A DNA stretch of 64,000 nt from Sophora flavescens (lineage: Eukaryota; Streptophyta; Magnoliopsida; Fabales; Fabaceae), in the NCBI GenBank assembly GCA_030762895.1, contig CM061063.1, positions 71,793,836 through 71,857,835 of the forward strand, given 5' to 3'. This document shows, one piece after another, positions 22,648 to 34,943 of the stretch. The position numbers and the translations under genes were made by a program. The notes under the pieces are model-generated. The model was not told the DNA's origin. It searched no databases and saw only the letters and a program-made list of their open reading frames with translations. Numbering within the stretch: the first letter of the stretch is position 1; every line of letters begins with the position of its first letter.

Positions 22648-25600
22648 TTAGTTGTAGCAGCAGGTTCCAACATTCACCAAATCTAGGCAATGCTGGAATT
22701 TGGTGTTTGGGACCACTTTAGTTAACATATCAGCTGGATTATCTTCAGTATAAACCTTCTTCACTTCGATCATTCCTTGTGCAATTATGTCTCGGATGAA
22801 ATGCAGTCTTATATCAATGTCCTTTGTCCTCTCATGGAATACTTGATTCTTTGAGAGACAACTTGCACTTTGACTATCACACCAAACAGTTGTGGAAATA
22901 TCCTTTCCTTCTAGCTCGGTTATAAACCCTTTCAACCATATTGCTTCTTTGATTGCTTCAGTGAGAGCAATATACTCGGATTCAGTGGTTGACAATGCAA
23001 CAATGGATTGAAGATTTGCCTTCCAGCTTACTACATTCCCATATAGGGTAAAGATGTAGCCTGTTAGAGACCTTCTTTTATCAATGTCCCCTGCAAAATC
23101 AGCATCTACAAACCTTGCAAGATTCTGGTTTGCTGATTCTGTTTTTCCAAAGATCAATCCAAGGGATTTAGTACCCTTAAGGTATCTGAAAATCCATTTA
23201 ACAGCAAGCCAATGCTCCTTGCCTGGATTTCCCATAAATCTACTGACTAAGCTAGCAGCATATGCTAAGTCAGGCCTTGAGCAAACCATAGCATACATTA
23301 GGCTACCTGTAGCATTAGAGTATGGTATGTTGCTCATGTATCTTAGTTCTTCATCACTCTTAGGTTATTGATATGCTGACAATCTGAAGTGTCCTGCTAT
23401 AGGAGTCACAACTGTCTTTGCATCATGCATGTTAAACTTGTGTAGAATCTTTTCAATGTAGCTAGACTGATTTAAGTAGAGTAGTTTTTCTGATCTCTTC
23501 CTCAAGATTTCCATGCCTAGAATCTTCCTTGCAGCTCCTATATTCTTCATTTCAAACTCAGTGTTTAAGAGATCCTTGAGCTTGCTTATTGCATTCATAT
23601 CTGAGCTAGCAATAAGCATATCATCTACATAGAGTAGAAGATATATGAAGCAGCCAGATTCTAGCCTTTTGAAGTAAACACAACTATCAAATGAGCTTCT
23701 GACATAGTTGTTTAAGAGCATAAAGGAATCAAATCTCTTATACCACTGCCTAGGAGATTGTTTCAAGCCATACAAAGACCTTTTCAGTAGGCAAACCATA
23801 TGCTCTTTCCCTTTTTCTTCAAATCCCTCAAGTTGCTTCATGTAGATCTTTTCCTCTAGCCGGTCATGTAAGAATGCTGTTTTCACATCCATTTGTTCCA
23901 ATTCTAGATCATAAACAGCAACAAGAGATAGAATAACTCTTATGCTTGTATGCTTTACTACTGGAGAGAAGATTTCATTGAAATCTATCCCTTCTTTCTG
24001 TGTGTAGCCTTTAGCTACAAGTCTGGCCTTGTGTCTGCTACTCTCTACTCTTGGAATTTCAGGTTTCTTCTTATATATCCACTTGCAGCCAACAATTCTC
24101 TGCTTTGGAGGTTTTTCAACCAATTCCCAGGTGTTGCTCTTCATCAAAAAGTCAATTTCTTCAGTCATGGCAGTCTTCCACATCTCATGATCAGGACCAG
24201 AAATTGCTTCTTTGAAACTGCCAGGATCATAATCCTGTTGTTCTGTTTCAACACTTAAAGCATATGCAATCAAGTCAGCATAGCCAAACCTTTGAGGTGC
24301 TCTGACTTGCCTCCTTTCTCCGTCTCTAACTAGATTGTAAGAAGGTGATGCTGCTGTGGACTGTGAGGTTTCAACTTCTGGTTTGGTTTCAGGTTCAGTT
24401 TCTGGTTTAGGTGTGACTACTGGCCTTTCTGTTTCAGTGTGCTCCACCTCCAACTGAACACTCTTATCAGTCTTGTCATTGTTCTATGATTGGTTGGATT
24501 TGCCTTCACCTTTTTCAAGCATAACCTCTTCAAGGAACACAATGTCTCTGCTAATCATGCACTTGCCTCCTCCTGGACCAGTTAACCATACCTTGTAGCC
24601 TTTCACCCCATCAGGATATCCTAGAAAGACTCCTTTCTTTGATCTTGGCTCTAGCTTTCCTTGATTGACATGAATATATGCTGGACAGCCAAATATTCTA
24701 ATGTTATCATAGCTAGGTGCCCTTCCAGACCACACTTCTTCAGGTGTTTTAAAACCTATGGCAGAAGAGGGTGACCTATTGATCAAGTAACTAGCTGTAT
24801 GGACAGCTTCTCCCCATAAGCTTTTGTTCATATTTGCAAAAGAGAGCATGCACCTGACCCTTTCTAGGATGGTTTTGTTCATCCTTTCTGCCAAGCCATT
24901 CTGTTGTGGTGTATGCCTTACTGTCTTGTGCCTGATTATGCCATGATCCTTGCAAAATTTAGTGAATTCTTCACTTAGATATTGCAGGCCATTATCCGTC
25001 CTTAGGACTTTCACCTTCTTACCTGTTTGATTTTCAACAAGTACTTTCCATTGCTTGAAACACTTAAAAGCTTGGTTTTTATGTTTTGGCAAGTAAACCC
25101 AAACCTTCCTTGAACAATCATCAATAAAAGATATGAAGTATCTAGCTCCTCCCAATGAGGGAACCTTAGTAGGTCCCCATATATCTGAGTGAACATATTC
25201 CACTATGGCCTTAGTGGTGTGTGATGCAGTTAGGAACTTGACCCTCTTTTGTTTTCCATAAAGACAGTGTTCACAGAATTCGAGTTTTTCAAAATCTCCA
25301 TTCCCAATTAAGCCTTGTTTGTATAACTCTTCTATACCCTTACCACTTACATGAGCAAGTCTATAATGCCAAAGTGCAGTGGAATTTATTTTTGATACAG
25401 AGACTAAGCTAGCAGGGCTTAAAATGGTTTTACCTTACAGTCTGTACAGGCCATGCTTCCTGGTTCCTTTCATGATCAACAATGATCCTTTGCTGATCTT
25501 CAAGGTTCCACTTTCACCAGTAAAACAACATCCTGCTTGGTCTAGCATGCCTAGAGATATCAGGTTCCTTTTGAGCTTAGGTACATGTCTCACATCAGTG

Positions 25601-26622
25601 AGGACTTTGATGGTTCCATCACTTAGTTTGATCTTGACAGTGCCAATTCCCATTACTTTACAAGCAATGTTGTTACCCATTAAGACCTTTCCGGCATCAG
25701 CTTCCTTGTAGGAATCAAACCATTCCCGATTTGGAGTCATATGGAACGAACATCCAGAGTCAAGAATCCACTCATCACTTCCCATTTCTTCAGTGATAGC
25801 CAAAACATCAGAGCTTTCATATCCATCTGCCACAACAGCCATGTCATTGGAAATGTGATTGTTGTTACTGCTGCCTCCATTCTTTCTTTTCCTTTCAGGA
25901 CAGTTTTTCCTGAAGTGACCTTCCTTTTGACAATAGTAGCACCTCTTCTTGGTTCTGGACTTTGATCTTGATTTATTCTTGCCCTTTCCTTCCTTTTTCT
26001 CTGATCTTCCTCGAGCATACAGACCTTCAGCATCACTAGTTTCTCCTCTATTCTCAGTGATCTTCCTCTTCATTTCTCTGGAATTTAAGGTTGCTTTAAC
26101 CTCCTCCAGTGTGAGAGTATCTCTTCCATACAACATTGTATCAACAAGGTTCTCAAAAGATGGGGGTAGAGAACACAGAAGCATCACTGCCTGATCTTCT
26201 TCACTTATCTCGACATCAATACTTTTCAGATCAAGAATGATTCTTGAAAAGGATGAGACATGATCCTTGATTGACATACCTCCTTCCATCTAGAGCTGAT
26301 GAAGTTGCTTCTTCAAATATAGCTTATTGGTTAAAGACTTAGTCATATAAAGACTTTCCAGTTTTAACCAAACACCGGCTACAGTTGATTCTTGAGCCAC
26401 TTCCCTGAGAACTGCATCACCTAGAGAGAGAATAATGGTGCTATGAGCCTTGCTAAGCATGTCTTTCTTGTCTTTCTCAGAAAGGTTCTCCGGAAGCTTA
26501 GCTGCTCCTAGTAATGCATCCTCGAGTCCTTGATGAACCAAGAGTGCCTTCATCTTGATTCTCCACAAGCTGCAATCGTTTTCACCATTGAACTTTTCTA
26601 TGTCGAACTTGGCTGGCCCCAT
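22648..26622 (-). pseudogene. Copia 1 gag-pol polyprotein, four in-frame stops
   Basis: A single minus frame of about 1,325 codons. Gag begins MGPAKFDIEKFNGEN, with zinc knuckle CYYCQKEGHFRKNC at about 25941. Aspartic protease has WILDSGCSFHM. The integrase zinc region has HYRLAHVSGKG and CEHCLYGKQ. The integrase core has HSDIWGP, RTDNG and LAERMNK (the D-D-E residues). Reverse transcriptase has LYVDDMLIAS, and RNase H has VDADFAGD and STTESEYIAL. The order PR-IN-RT-RH identifies Copia. Premature stops are at 26290-26292 (TAG), 25435-25437 (TAA), 24484-24486 (TAG) and 23365-23367 (TAA), with no frameshift. All motifs remain, so damage is limited to nonsense changes. The Gag start resembles Tork/Tnt1-type elements. 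Confidence 0.93.
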
Positions 26623-26645
26623 CGCGGAAAACGCCTCCCAGTAGA

Positions 26646-26659
26646 GGCTCTAGATACCA
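26646..26659 (-). other. Copia 1 primer-binding site
   Basis: Minus strand reads TGGTATCTAGAGCC two bases inside the 5' LTR. It resembles the initiator-Met tRNA site TGGTATCAGAGCC with one extra or changed base. Confidence 0.75.
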
Positions 26660-26661
26660 GT

Positions 26662-27139
26662 TGTTAAATCAAGAACACATAATTGGGGTTCTGCACTTTG
26701 GTGCTTGTGGTGCAAGAAAACAAAAAAAGAAGAGATAGAGAAGAAGACAAGGAAATTATCGTGGTTCAGGGCACAATCACAACAGCCCCTACATCCACAC
26801 TGCAGTTGAGACTTCCATTCACTATGCCAAGACTTTACAGTACAAGAATCTCAGGTATGAACTCACACACTCCCTCACTTGCACTCACTTGTGTTTGTAT
26901 GAATCACTCAACTTATTTTTCAGCATATATCACTCATCAGAGAATTCTATATCTGCTAATGCCTAGCTATGACTTTATATAAGCAGTACATAGGCAAGGC
27001 AGTTACAATTCAGTTTCTCTAACTGTCGACAACAGAAAAATTACTAACTACTCTTCCTATCAACTGTTATCACATAGCTAATTTGTACATGGCATAAACT
27101 AACAAACTTAGCCAATTGGAGATTCACCCGAATTCCACA
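26662..27139 (-). repeat. Copia 1 5' LTR
   Basis: 478 bp, TG...CA ends. Minus-strand TATATAAAG at 26973-26981 is the likely promoter of the element. Confidence 0.93.
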
Positions 27140-27144
27140 GGTTT

Positions 27145-27960
27145 CAATTAATATCCAACAAACAACAGCTAGTTTCATTCTATGTTATGTTTAATAAAAA
27201 CCAAAATTAGAAATTTGATACAATTGATGTGTACCTTCATTGACGAAAACATAGGATGACCATGAAATGACACAACTTCTTGGCAGCTTTGAGATTTTGA
27301 CTTGAACATTTCTAGTTCATAACAATGATACACATCTATTTTTTTTAACTTGGACAAGCTAGGGTGTTGGTTCTGTGATAAAAGCTTTTAAGGTCTTCCA
27401 ATGACCAAAATGTCAATGATGTTAACTCTGGGAAAACGAATCTTGGATCTTCCTCTACCATTTCAACCATTGCAACAATGCTTTTTACCCCACATTCTTT
27501 AATCTCAAGCACTTGTTGTTGCAGAAGCTCCATAGCGACAGAGAGAGGAAAGACATGACTCAGGATTTGGCAATTAGTAACAGTCATCGTGCAAAGGTTA
27601 TGAAATTGGAGGGTACCACGAGGATCGTTACACCATATGTGCTTCAACAGTGGAAGACGTTCCAAAGTCAGAGTTTTCAATTGAGTTGCTAGCTTTCCCT
27701 GGCTAGTAGCTTCCTTGTTTAACTTTGGTGTTTCAAATACAACTTCTAGAGCATCACAATCTATCACAACCAAATGACTCCAGATTACGCAAGCCATTTA
27801 GTGTATAGGATGGAAATACACTCAACAACTTCTGGCAAAATGAAATTTCCATTTTAATCAGCTTGGGGAAGGGATTTGGTGCCAATTCATCATGGTATAC
27901 TGACTTTAAGTTATCCATGTGGGAGATCACCAATGTTTCTAAGTTCGGGAATTTAACCTA
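27145..27960 (-). pseudogene. CNL pseudogene: second LRR block, 5' side of the Copia insertion
   Basis: Minus frame 27797-27345 gives ALEVVFETPKLNKEATSQG, LKTLTLERLPLLKHIWCND, TLQFHNLCTMTVTNC, LSHVFPLSVA and FPELTSLTFWSLEDLKSFY. These are the repeated LRR modules of this CNL family. The next frame, 27357-27175, gives LKKIDVYHCYELEMFKSK, then stops before the Copia boundary at 27140. Confidence 0.85.
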
Positions 27961-27999
27961 TAGTCAATGACATTTGTGAAATTTAGTTAATTAAATACA

Positions 28000-29022
28000 T
28001 ATGTAACAAATTAATGTAAAAGGGAAATAACACAATAGCAAGGGTGATGATGCAAGTGTTCACCTCTTCACATGTCACTGGTTTCATAGCTGATTGAAGA
28101 TTGCCCAACTTCCCATCTAGGATAAATATGTCCTCCATCTTTTGGCAGTTAGTAATATTAAGATATTACAGTTTTACAAGTGCCATAACCACCGAGGATG
28201 AAAATAAATACTTTAAGCCACCACAACTATCAACTGTCAAATGAGTCAAGTTTTGAATGCAAGATGAGACTGTAAAATCATGCCATAATTTTGTTGTATT
28301 GATAGAAGAAAACTTCATGGTTTCAAGGTTGGGCATTACAACCTGTTCACAATAGCAATCTTGCCAACATGTTAAATTTTTACATAATTATTAATCAATT
28401 GATAGGAGGAAAAAATTAAATAAAACAACAAGAAAGAAGATCTGATAGCTCTGTGCCTTATCTAATGATTATCACCTAAGCTAAAGTGAGATGTTTATTT
28501 ACTGCTTGATAAATTAAATTATATGCCAAAAACATGAAAAAAGGGTAAAATAAACTTGAATGACACACGATAACAAAATAGTCCAAAGCAATTTAGGAAA
28601 ATTCAACATTCGTACATGGATGAGATATTGTTGTACTTTTGCGAGGAGCTCTTTTAGCTTTGATCCAGGCTGATAATATTTGACCATGTAAGTTCTACAA
28701 GTATTGCTATGTCATGTAATACACATCCCAAGACTAAAATTTTCAAAGGTTTGTCAAGAGAAAAAATATTGATGAAGAGATGAGGTCGTCCAAATAGTTA
28801 TATTTAGGCAAAATATGTATTTAATCACAACCTATGATGCCATATATATCATATAATAAATTAAGAAAACAAATTAAATTAAAGTTTGCCAGACTTTAAC
28901 CAATTTATCCAATTTAATTCAGAATTTTGATTACTTCTGGAGATGACTTCTAAAAAGTACATAATCCCCATTCGTTTATTGTTGCATGTCTTATATGTTA
29001 CCTGAAAAGATTGCGCAATAGA
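28000..29022 (-). pseudogene. CNL pseudogene: degraded LRR and intron sequence
   Basis: The minus strand has short LRR-like patches near 28360-28050, with complements of AACCTTGAAACCATGAAG and CTTGACTCATTTGACAGTT. They are interrupted by AT-rich sequence that may be introns. Low coding clarity. Confidence 0.45.
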
Positions 29023-30470
29023 TTAAAAAGCATTGATAACAATTAATATGCGTACCTTTGAGTTAAATAATGTCAGCACATGGGACAAGTTGTCCCTGTC
29101 TTTTGTAATGTTGCTTCCAGATTGTATATCTGATGCCCATTGCTTGGAAGAGAAACTTATAAGGTTAGGCAAGCACTCTAGCTTAATAGAATGTATCTTT
29201 GGGAAGTTAATTTGAATGTTATCTTCAAACTCTTCTTCTAGTTGGACAACAATGACATTAGTCATGAATTTGCATTCCGAAATTTCAATTTCAAGAAGTT
29301 GGGGAAGGTTTCTAGCCATGGAAAATGAGAAAAGATTTTTCAACCTCTCACAACCTTCAACTTTGATGACTTGAAGTTTGGTAAAGACATGTACTGGAAG
29401 TTGACCACACAATATTTTCTCCAACTTAAGAAGATTGCAAATAACCAAAGCTTCCAAGTTGAGGAAGGGATGGTGGGTACGACCCAATTCTCTCGAGTCA
29501 ATGATGTATAATATTTCAGCACTATTTTGAAGGAGGAGATGCCTCAATTGTGCAAAACCTTCTCCATTGAATCCAGGAAAGACATTTCTAGCACCCTTCA
29601 CTCCAATTAAGGACAAATCTTCAACTCCATCCATCAATAGTTTAATTCCGCGATCTAAATGAGTGGTTGTAGACGAACTCATGTTCAACATAAGTGTTCT
29701 TGAAGTTTCAGAATACCCAAAATAATCCCAAGACCATTTCCACCCATCACCCATCAAAATCTTGTAATTTTCTAGCTTCCCAAATATGAGCAAGTCCCTT
29801 GGCATATTTGAAATATCTTGAATCTGCAGATGTAATGATTTTAGGCAATGCAGATGCCTCAGCTCACCTAGACTTGCATTATTACATTGTTTGGTTCCCT
29901 CAGTCTCCCATTGAATATAGCAATTACCCATTCCCCATATAGAGCTCTTCTAGAGCTGTCAAGCTTGATATAAGATTTGTAGGAATTAATCTAAGCCTTG
30001 TACAAACTACACAAATTCAGCAACCGCAGATGATTTAGTTGCCCTATTTCTTCTGGCAACTCTTGAATCTCGGAATCTTCAAGACTAAGAATCTCTAAAC
30101 CCTTTAGTTTAGAAATTATAGTTATGTCTTCCAGTATGCAATAGCATAGATACAATGTTGTAAGGTTGTTCAAGAGACAAAGTGATGGAAGAAGGGATGG
30201 AGTACACATCATTCCTCCTAGATCTAGAACCTTCAGATCTCTCATCCCAGAGAAAAAGTGATCTAGTACTTTCAAATAGTTATCTACACTACAAAGAACA
30301 AGTATTGCCAACTCTGGACAATCCAAACTTTCTGGAAGTTCAGATATATAACACCAAGGCAACCTAATATGTTTGCAATTTCTAAGTTGATTCATCTCAG
30401 GCCATTCTTTTAACTCACAGTGCCATTGTATACCCAAAAAAAGGTTGAACCCTAGATGCAATTTGGGCAG
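29023..30470 (-). pseudogene. CNL pseudogene: first LRR block
   Basis: After the frameshift near 30435 the frame reads WPEMNQLRNCKHIRLPW, ELPESLDCPELAILVL, FFSGMRDLKVLDLGG, LKGLEILSLEDSEIQELPEE and IGQLNHLRLLNL. These are canonical LRRs ending near 29991. After a second shift, the frame at 29931-29023 continues with irregular LRRs (LGELRHLHCLKSLHLQIQDI, FNGEGFAQLRHLLLQN, FPKIHSIKLECLPNL) typical of legume CNLs. Confidence 0.85.
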
Positions 30471-31946
30471 CTCCCTCACGAATAACATCATGCATGCTAA
30501 CCACTTCTTTTTCTCCATCAAGTAATAAAGAAGAGGCCTTAAGGTCGTCAATCAGTTTGTACATTTTGTTTCTCGCATCTGCCAACCTTTCAACATTTTT
30601 AAATAGACCCAAACCCCAACCATACACAAATAAATCTTCAATGTGAACACATTTTTTTCCATCCGAAGCAATAAGCAAGAATAAGGACCTGTGTTGATCA
30701 CTTCCTAAATATTTGTAACTCAACTCTATAGCTTCATTAGCAACAGAAGGCAAACCCTCGTGGTCATATTTGGTTAACCGTGTATAGGCATCCTTCCAAG
30801 CATATAAATTCTGTTTTTTCAAAGCCTTTATGACTGTTACTATCAAAAGAGGCAACCCCATACACGCTCCAGCTACTTCAAAAGCTGTTGGCTATATACG
30901 TTTGTCTTTAACAACATCGCCTGTTGTCTTCTCAAACAAGTTCCAACTCTCTTCTTCAGATAAGATTTCAAGTCTATAACATTTTTGAGTACCCATCTCA
31001 CTATTTAGCACATTAAGATTTCTGGATGTCAACAGTAACTTGCATCCTTTGTGTTCATCACCAAAAGGAACACCAACTTCCGTCAAGTCAATTTTTTCCC
31101 AAATATCATCCATGATAACGAGAATTTTATTCTCTTTCCTTATCCTATCACACAACCGTCGTGCTCTTCCTTCTTCTGACTCCTCATTAAATTTCAAACC
31201 TAAACCATCTGCTAGTTGGCCTTGTATTCCTTTCACATCTGGAGAACTCGTTACAGTAGCCACAATAACAGCACCAAAATAACCACCATGCTCAGCTTGC
31301 CATGCTACTTCTTTTATTAGCGTGGACTTACCTACACCGCCCATACCTACATCGCCCATCCCGTACACTCCAATCATGTGCATGTTATCATCCTTCAATT
31401 CCTGCATAATCTTGTTCAGAATTGAGGTTCTGGAGTGCAAGGCCTCATAACCTCTAGCAGATGGAGTCAATGCCACTGGTAAACGAGGCATGGAAGATAT
31501 TTTATCCATCTTTATGGCCTCATTTATTTGTGTTATCATTTCAGATATTTCGGTGGCAATCTCCGTGGCTTTCTTGCTCTGCTGATGCATTCTCCACAGG
31601 TTTGCATTGAGACACCCAACTCTTGCGTGCTCTCCGTTCTCTTGAAAATCATTTGCCTTAGCAATAGTGGTACCTGCTTTCGCCAAGCAGTTTTGGACAT
31701 TAACAAAAATCTTTTCGCCATTATGCTCAGCAGCATCAACAGTTGTTGTAGAGTTTGTTTGGTTTCTTCCACAGTTTGAAGCTGGACATTGAGGTTGTCA
31801 ACGTTGCTCCTGTAGAAGATTATATAACCAAGCTCAGACCAAACAGGTCCAACTGCACAACGAACAATCTGAAAGGCAATTGATCTAACAATTTCCACAG
31901 TCATCATTGATCTAACAATTTCCGCAGTCATCTCTTGCTTCTGCAC
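30415..31946 (-). pseudogene. CNL pseudogene: coiled-coil and NB-ARC region
   Basis: The coiled-coil part reads MTAEIVRSMM..., GPVWSELGYIIFYRSNVDNL; after the frameshift at about 31741 it continues LAKAGTTIAKANDFQENG. NB-ARC landmarks follow in order. P-loop GMGGVGKSTLIKEVA (about 31355-31310) is preceded by a 15-bp tandem duplication giving GMGDVGMGGVG. Kinase-2 is KILVIMDDIWEKID, RNBS-B is GCKLLLTSRN, RNBS-C is CYRLEILSEEESWNLFE, and the GLPL motif is MGLPLLIVTVIKAL after the TAG at 30892-30894. The MHD-type motif is VVSMHDVIREGA at about 30500. The nucleotide-binding residues (GK-S, DD) are still present, so the domain was recently functional in an ancestor. Confidence 0.9.
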
Positions 31947-33797
31947 TATACTCTGCCCCTCTGTACACTAAACATGTCAAACAAATAAATTTTAAAGCCA
32001 CAAAAATGATTTATTCTCGTATGATTTACAGAAGCAACACCGTAAATGAGTTAATTTATTATGCAAGATGGAAACCAAATAATGGGAACCGAAAATTTGG
32101 GCACCACACTTATTGCATTACAATCCAAAGGATGCTTCAGTTTGTAACTTCCTTATTTGATAATATTATTAAGGTGAAAAGCATCAAATAGACAAATAAA
32201 GAATGTGCAAAAGTATAACTATATCAAATCTTGAGTTGGTAAATTTTGTTTGTGTGTGACTCATGCACTCATCTTCAATTTCTACTCTCATTTATTTTTA
32301 CAATTTAAAATCCCTCATTGTAATTGATCAAAATCTAACTTAATTTAATCCTTATAAAGAAAGGTGAAATAGACCAAGCTTTGTTTAATTAATGTTAAGC
32401 CTGTTTTGTAAAATATTGACTTGAGTTTAGTTATTTATAATACTATTTTTTCCCCTCAAACTAAGACCAAGACAAAAAGATATCTCGGAAAGCCCGATGC
32501 AAGTGAAAGAAATCTCACATAAAATATTTAAAGAAGTAAAGACTATCCATAAAATATAAGTGGATTAACCTATATTGCCTTTGTTTAGCGTATCCATATA
32601 TAATATTCTAGGAGAAGAAACTGCCATCCTTTTTTTTTTCGCTAAATAAGAAACTGCCATCTTTGCATTACATTTTGTTCCAAAATCGTTTGTTAGTTAT
32701 ATTAGCAAGGGACAATTGTACGGGAAAAAAAACTTACAAGCCACATTAACTTAATTTTAAGGAAAGTATTCAAACGTACATAAAAAAAGTTAAATAGTTG
32801 CATATAAAAATTTATAGTGGGAAGGTGATAAGAATGAATCCCCATATAAAATAAAATTGGTATAAAATGAATATAATAAAACAAAAATAAAGTCAACACT
32901 TTGTCACCAAACATCAAATAAAATAGGGAAAAGTGCATACACACCTCCAAACTTTAGTCCATTTTTAAATAGACACCTTTAACTATTTTTTCTTCCTAAT
33001 TGGTCCTTAAACTCTTATTATTAGTAAAATCGGTCCTTCAACTAATTTTCCATCCAAATTAGTCCTTAAACTAATACTATTAGTAAAATTAATCATTCAA
33101 CTAGCCTCAAGGCTTTCTTCTTTCTTTTTTTTCAAAAAAAATTTAAAAGTACAATCAATGGATTGAATTTAAGCAGAATGAATGGTTGGATTTATTTACC
33201 ATTAATGATTTAATTGGGAGGTAACAAAAGGATGTTACTAATCAGAGAGAAATTAAGTTCTGAAATTATTTGGGTTTTTTATTCCCTTGAGCATCCAACC
33301 AGTTGTTCCTATGTCGTTATTTCACGTGCAGTGCTAGCAAGAAGCGGCTGTTGCATCCGGGAGGGTATTAGCCTTGAGACCAACTGCATCGAGTGATTTA
33401 CTCGTGATGGCGAAATACTCTTAAACCCAGTACTTTGCATGCTTCAGTCAAAACCGATAAGTTGATTTGTATTTAATTTTACTTTTATTTAGTTGCATAT
33501 TTAATTGATTCTTATTTTTATTTGTTGTTGTGTTAATTCTATGTTAATTTTTTTCCAACAGACACAATTCATACAACCAAAGCTTTACTTCACCTACTGC
33601 AACAAAAAAATGAAAAAATGCAGAGCTTCAATTCAAACCCACACATCTCTAAATATAAGATCATGTTACCTATATTAACCCACACAGATGTTAGACTAGT
33701 AGTCCATAGAGCAAGCACCTAGTAAAGTCAAGAGTTTTTGAATGGAATGGAGCTTCCCTTATCAAATCCTCTGCTTCTTCCAATTTTGCTGCTCAAC
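31947..33797. other. Spacer upstream of the CNL pseudogene
   Basis: AT-rich. Contains the former CNL promoter side and, at about 32941-33110, a repeat with TTTAGTCC, GGTCCTTAAACTC, CGGTCCTTCAACTA and AGTCCTTAAACTA. The alternating TAGTCC/GGTCC style recalls the Mutator-like MITE at 46890-47197 but is a distinct sequence. No gene seen. Confidence 0.45.
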
Positions 33798-33937
33798 CAT
33801 GCATGCATAATGACTTATGGTTTATTCACTGTTGTATTTACTTCTCATGTACTCAGAATGTTCCCAACATTCCTTCACCTGTCCAGCATGATTACATGGA
33901 GCTAAAACCCCAGTGTAGGTGACACCTTCAGGTTCCA
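33798..33937 (-). pseudogene. PPR pseudogene copy B, 3' piece
   Basis: CATAATGACTTATGGTTTATTC...CCTTCACCTGTCCAGC...GGTTCCAA matches positions 7-115 of copy A. It is separated from the rest of copy B by the Copia 2 insertion. Confidence 0.8.
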
Positions 33938-34521
33938 ACATGTTTCTTATTCCTTAAACATCATGTAGACAAAATCAATATTAACAAGAAACATGTTCAT
34001 CTTCAAGAACAAATACAAAAGAAAATTTTATCTATAATCCCATGGCAATTCAAGATGATTATCGAATGCGGAAGCGTACCCGGAGGATCCATGAAATCTT
34101 GTTGGAAATGTTGAAGTTCCTGATAAAGTAATGATCTTCCAATTGTAGATTCTCCTTAGCCTTAGTTCCTCCTCTAATGGGATGAAGAGAATTGAAATTC
34201 TTTTCCTTTTGATTATGTCTACAATTGGGGACCATAACCCTTTATTTATAGGAATTGCATGCCCTTTCACGAAGAGTGATGTCCCTTCGGATTCAAACTC
34301 TTTCATGAAGAGTCATGACTATCCACACATTTCTTATCTCTAATTTTGCCCATCATAAAAATAGAAATAAGACCTTATGGTATCTACACAATAATTTTCA
34401 TAACAATTATGTCCATAGCCATAAACCTTACTTGAATTAGATCACTTTTAATTTGACTAATTAAAAAATAATGGCCCTAACACATTTAAACATTACAAGT
34501 GTGACCCAAAAATTTCTAACA
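33938..34521 (-). repeat. Copia 2 3' LTR, outer end deleted
   Basis: Starts within the LTR at AACATGTTTC and ends TTTCTAACA. Minus TATAAATAAA at 34241-34250. Confidence 0.9.
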
Positions 34522-34532
34522 ATCTCCCACTG
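34522..34532 (-). other. Copia 2 polypurine tract
   Basis: Minus AGTGGGAGAT directly abuts the 3' LTR. Confidence 0.85.
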
Positions 34533-34943
34533 GTCACATATGTATGCTTATAAATGTGTTATACTTTATGAGCTCCAAATTTGCCATTATAAACCTTGGA
34601 CATATCCCTATCCCGTCCATTAGTTATATCAATATATAGAACCAAAGCGACTTTCGTTATATCAATCATAACTAAATCCATCAATGATCACTAATATTAA
34701 CATAATCAAATGACATAGATTAATCATGAAATGTGCAGCATGAAAATCACATGAAGGTGATCTGTACATGTCGATTTTCAACTGGTCCTACTTTACTTTA
34801 GTGACATCATTAAAGACATTATCGTACAAAGTGTAATAAACTAAATACCAAATTTATTTCTGATCAGAACAGTATCCAAATATAATAGTATGCATACATA
34901 ATTTCAAATATAGAACATGAGTTACATCAATGACTAACTCCCA

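Larger units (their letters stand above)
22109..27139 (-). mobile_element. Copia LTR retrotransposon 1 (5,031 bp, complete structure)
   Basis: Two 478-bp LTRs (22109-22586, 26662-27139), each TGTTAAATCAAG...CCGAATTC(T/C)ACA, flank an internal region. A perfect 5-bp target duplication GGTTT lies at 22104-22108 and 27140-27144. Transcription is on the minus strand, so the right LTR is the 5' one. I count seven mismatches between the LTRs by eye (about 1.5%), so insertion is recent. The internal gag-pol keeps one reading frame but has four in-frame stops, so the copy is inactive. It lies inside the LRR region of the CNL pseudogene. Confidence 0.95.
21113..31946 (-). pseudogene. CC-NBS-LRR disease-resistance pseudogene, split by a Copia insertion
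   Basis: A coiled-coil NBS-LRR (CNL) intracellular immune receptor of the large legume family related to Arabidopsis At4g27190 and RPS2. From right to left on the minus strand come the N-terminal helices (31946-31560), NB-ARC domain (31400-30440), LRRs (30400-29023 and 27900-27140) and the C-terminal LRR end (22103-21113). A 5,031-bp Copia element (22109-27139) sits in the LRR region and duplicated GGTTT. Independent damage is also present. A 1-bp deletion lies at about 31741, judged against the fragment at 55.5 kb. A TAG replaces a CAG-type codon at 30892-30894, a frameshift lies in the A-run near 30435, and a small GGGAAT duplication near 29935 shifts the frame after LEELYM. It cannot encode a full receptor. 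Confidence 0.9.
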
